From positions 1 to 45,591 of the forward strand of contig NKIH01000010.1 in the NCBI GenBank assembly GCA_002255925.1: a stretch of DNA of 45,591 nt, written 5' to 3'. Position numbers and translations under genes: made by a program. This DNA is from Burkholderiales bacterium PBB6. GTDB lineage: Bacteria > Pseudomonadota > Gammaproteobacteria > Burkholderiales > Burkholderiaceae_C. Numbering within the stretch: the first letter of the stretch is position 1; every line of letters starts with the position of its first letter. Positions 43,746 through 45,591 of this stretch are shown in pieces. The notes under the pieces are model-generated. The model searched no databases, was not told the origin of the DNA, and saw nothing but the letters and a program-made list of their open reading frames with translations.

Positions 43746-44244
43746 ACCGCAGGGCGAAGCCAAAACGGTTGTAGAGGTAGAGGCCAGCGAGCGTCAGCGC
43801 CCCGGCCACGGCTGCACCGCCCAGGGCGTGCCACCAATCGCGGCCACTCGGCCACGTCGCCAGCAGGCATTGCACCGCCAGGAGCTTCAGGCCAAGGCTG
43901 GGCCACGCCAGAGCGGGCCAGCCAGCGGAATGCCACAGCAGGCCGGCGCTCAACGGGATGAGAAGGAACGGCGCGAGGGCCACGGGAACCGCATTCCACC
44001 AGCGCAGGCGCATGAACAGCACGCGCCCCAGCAGCAGCTCCCCGTCAGGCATCCGGCGCGGCAGGATCGACATGGAAACCGGGCGCGCACCAAACAGCCA
44101 GCCGGCCATCCAGTGCATAGCCTCATGGGCCAGCGTGCCAGGCAGCACGGACAGGGCGTACAGCCACGTCCAGCGCCGAACGGTGCGGGTCGCCACCAGC
44201 ATGACCGCGAAGCTGGCCAGATGCAGCCACGCGGAGCCGATCAT
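43744..44244 (-). CDS. membrane protein with HExxH metalloprotease-like motif
   Basis: A 166-residue protein with about four hydrophobic segments. Inside the second is LPGTLAHEAMHWMAGWLFG, with HEAMH as a possible zinc-binding HExxH motif, like M50-type intramembrane proteases or DUF3267-type relatives. The expected third ligand (NxxPxxxxD-type) is not obvious. The ATG overlaps the kfrA stop (ATGA), so it is translated together with kfrA. Role in the plasmid unknown. Confidence 0.7.
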   Translation of the reverse strand: MIGSAWLHLASFAVMLVATRTVRRWTWLYALSVLPGTLAHEAMHWMAGWLFGARPVSMSILPRRMPDGELLLGRVLFMRLRWWNAVPVALAPFLLIPLSAGLLWHSAGWPALAWPSLGLKLLAVQCLLATWPSGRDWWHALGGAAVAGALTLAGLYLYNRFGFALR

Positions 44245-45278
44245 GTCTTGTCAGCCTTCTTTGCGGTGAAGCCCCGGATGGTCGCCTCTTGACTGGCGAC
44301 TTGACTGCGCAGCGCGTCGAGTTCCCCTGTCACCCGGCCAAGTTGGGCGGCCGCATCGCGTGCCTCTTTGCGCGCCTCGTCCAGCTCGGCCTCCATGCGC
44401 TGCTTGGAAGTCTCCAGCTTGCCGATGACCTCCACGCTGCGCTGCTTCTGGTCGTGCAATGCCTGCTGGTGAGCATCTTTCAGTCGCCCCACCTCGGCAT
44501 CATGCTGGGCACGTTGAGCAGCCGCCCCTTCGGCGTGCTCTTTCCGCGCCGCCGCCAGCTCGGCCGCTCCTTGATCCTGCACTCGCGCAAGTTCACCGCG
44601 AACTTGGGCCAGCTCGCGCTCCAAGTCTGCCGCTTGCTGGGAGAGTCGGGCCACGTCCGCGCGCTGGGTGGAAAGCTCGGCTTCCACCGTCCGGCGCGCA
44701 GCCTCCGCTTCATCACGCCGCGCACGCTCGGCCTTCAGGTCGTCATGCACCTCATTGGCCCGCTTCTCCAGCTCTGCCGCCCGTGCTTCACCAGCCGCAG
44801 CCCGTTCGGTTTGCGCAGCCACGTCGACTTGAAGGCTGGCGAGTTGGTCGGTCAGCTCGGCGGCTTGCCGGCGTGCTTCATCGCGCTCGTCCTCTCGCTT
44901 CTCGGCCAGGGCCAGCGCCTCCGCTGTCTCGGCTTCGAGTTCCTGACGCACCCGCTCCAGGGATTCACGCTCGGAGGCCAAGCGGCCATTGGCAAGCTCT
45001 AGGGCCACGCCCCACATGTCCGAAGCCCAGCCCTGCACCTTGTCGAGCACAACCTGGGGCGCGGCCTCGCGTACCGGCTCGGCCGACTCGGCAGCCTTGC
45101 GGCGGGCCTTCCAGGCGCGCAGCACCGGGCCGATGGTGGCGTAGCTGCCGCCCTTCGTGCTCGTCCACTTCGCCAGCAGTTCGCGCACCGTCTCGTTCGT
45201 CGGGCGCATCCCCTCTGCCGCCAGTTGTTCGGCGGCTTTACAGATCAGTTCTTCCGTGATGATCGCTTCGCTTGCCAT
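44241..45278 (-). CDS. kfrA: KfrA-type DNA-binding coiled-coil protein
   Basis: A 345-residue protein. The N-terminal helix-turn-helix domain (residues 5-60: EELICKAAEQLAAEGMRPTN, VRELLAKWTSTKGGSYATIG) binds DNA. From residue 95 nearly to the end it is a long Ala/Glu/Arg-rich coiled coil, the alpha-helical tail typical of KfrA. KfrA represses its own promoter and helps plasmid maintenance. AAGGAG precedes the ATG. The frame continues upstream into IS1071 without support. Confidence 0.92.
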   Translation of the reverse strand: MASEAIITEELICKAAEQLAAEGMRPTNETVRELLAKWTSTKGGSYATIGPVLRAWKARRKAAESAEPVREAAPQVVLDKVQGWASDMWGVALELANGRLASERESLERVRQELEAETAEALALAEKREDERDEARRQAAELTDQLASLQVDVAAQTERAAAGEARAAELEKRANEVHDDLKAERARRDEAEAARRTVEAELSTQRADVARLSQQAADLERELAQVRGELARVQDQGAAELAAARKEHAEGAAAQRAQHDAEVGRLKDAHQQALHDQKQRSVEVIGKLETSKQRMEAELDEARKEARDAAAQLGRVTGELDALRSQVASQEATIRGFTAKKADKT

Positions 45279-45305
45279 GACAGGCTCCTTTCGGTTGATT
45301 GTGTT

Positions 45306-45352
45306 GTTTGTTGTTGTATGTTGTATTTTACAGCAAACAACAACAAACGCAA
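45306..45352 (-). promoter_or_regulatory. kfrA promoter and operator
   Basis: On the minus strand TTGCGT (45347-45352) and TAAAAT (45325-45330) are spaced 16 bp apart. GTTTGTTGTTG (45306-45316) and CAACAACAAAC (45338-45348) are perfect 11-bp inverted arms bracketing the -10 box, a likely KfrA operator. Confidence 0.75.
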
Positions 45353-45466
45353 CAGGCGAAGTGCCGGTCGGGATCGGCCGCCGTCGCCCTTGCCTTCGGC
45401 GTGCCGGCGTCGAGCTGGTGGTGGAAGCAGGTCGGTGGCCACCTCGGCGGCCGTCCTTCTGGAAAA

Positions 45467-45591
45467 GGGGTCCCCTCGTTTTCAGTGCAATAACTGGCGG
45501 TACGCAAACCCAGCACTGGCGCGGGGGTGGTGTTGGTAGATCGTTGATTCTGTTGGCTTTCCTGTTCACTTCTCAAACGGGTATCGTGGCC
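45467..45591 (+). mobile_element. IS1071 left terminal end (partial, copy C)
   Basis: The last 125 bases match the left end of copy B at 10783-10907, starting GGGGTCCCCTCGTTTTCAG. The element continues past the window. GAAAA directly before it (45462-45466) equals the bases directly after copy B (11979-11983), the expected 5-bp target duplication. The orientation is the same as copies A and B. Confidence 0.92.

Overview
The window looks like most or all of a plasmid from a betaproteobacterium, probably Comamonadaceae. The evidence is the high GC content, IS1071 ends, a Tn501/Tn21-type mer operon, TrfA/KorA/KorB/KfrA-type backbone genes, and a chromosome-like block with glmS and a DabAB inorganic-carbon transporter. 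The host call is inference. Both ends of the window lie 125-134 bp inside IS1071, as expected for a contig broken in a repeat, so the molecule may be circular through that element.

Layout. (1) 1-134 is the right end of an IS1071. (2) 135-10782 is a chromosome-like fragment cut at both ends: a C-terminal stub, a LysR regulator divergent from dabB-dabA-DUF6671, glmS, an Lrp/AsnC regulator, a MASE2-GGDEF diguanylate cyclase, and the 3' end of a histidine kinase gene. (3) 10783-11978 is an IS1071 that has lost about 2 kb of its interior. (4) 11979-12235 and 39250-45466 are two halves of one small plasmid backbone (about 6.5 kb when rejoined): iteron origin, RPA-type repA, a HigB/HigA-like toxin-antitoxin pair, a KorA-like repressor, a broken cytosine methyltransferase, a membrane HExxH protein and kfrA. 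(5) 12236-39244 is a 27,009-bp unit bounded by 38-bp Tn21/Tn501-type inverted repeats and the 5-bp direct repeat TGTTC. (6) 45467-45591 is the left end of another IS1071.

Inside the 27-kb unit are mer genes (merR, merT, merP, merC, merA, merD, merE and an EAL gene), tnpR and a C-terminally truncated tnpA. Then comes most of a second plasmid: a CAP-domain fragment, a lytic transglycosylase, an LPD7 protein, TraX, VapBC, a VbhA-like/Fic pair, a SRAP-family gene, several unknown genes, a relaxase with MobC, an oriT with an IncP-type nic core, a gene-free region full of hairpins, parB-parA-korA-ssb, an iteron origin and trfA. It ends in a 288-bp miniature element (TIME-like) whose outer end forms the right border of the unit. 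No type IV secretion core or coupling protein is visible, so this part looks mobilizable and not self-transmissible.

The main conclusion is a nested structure supported by two target duplications. A mosaic transposon carrying nearly a whole mobilizable plasmid inserted into a small plasmid (TGTTC), making a two-replicon molecule. IS1071 material carrying a chromosomal block then sits in that same small backbone (GAAAA). Neither transposase left in the window is complete.
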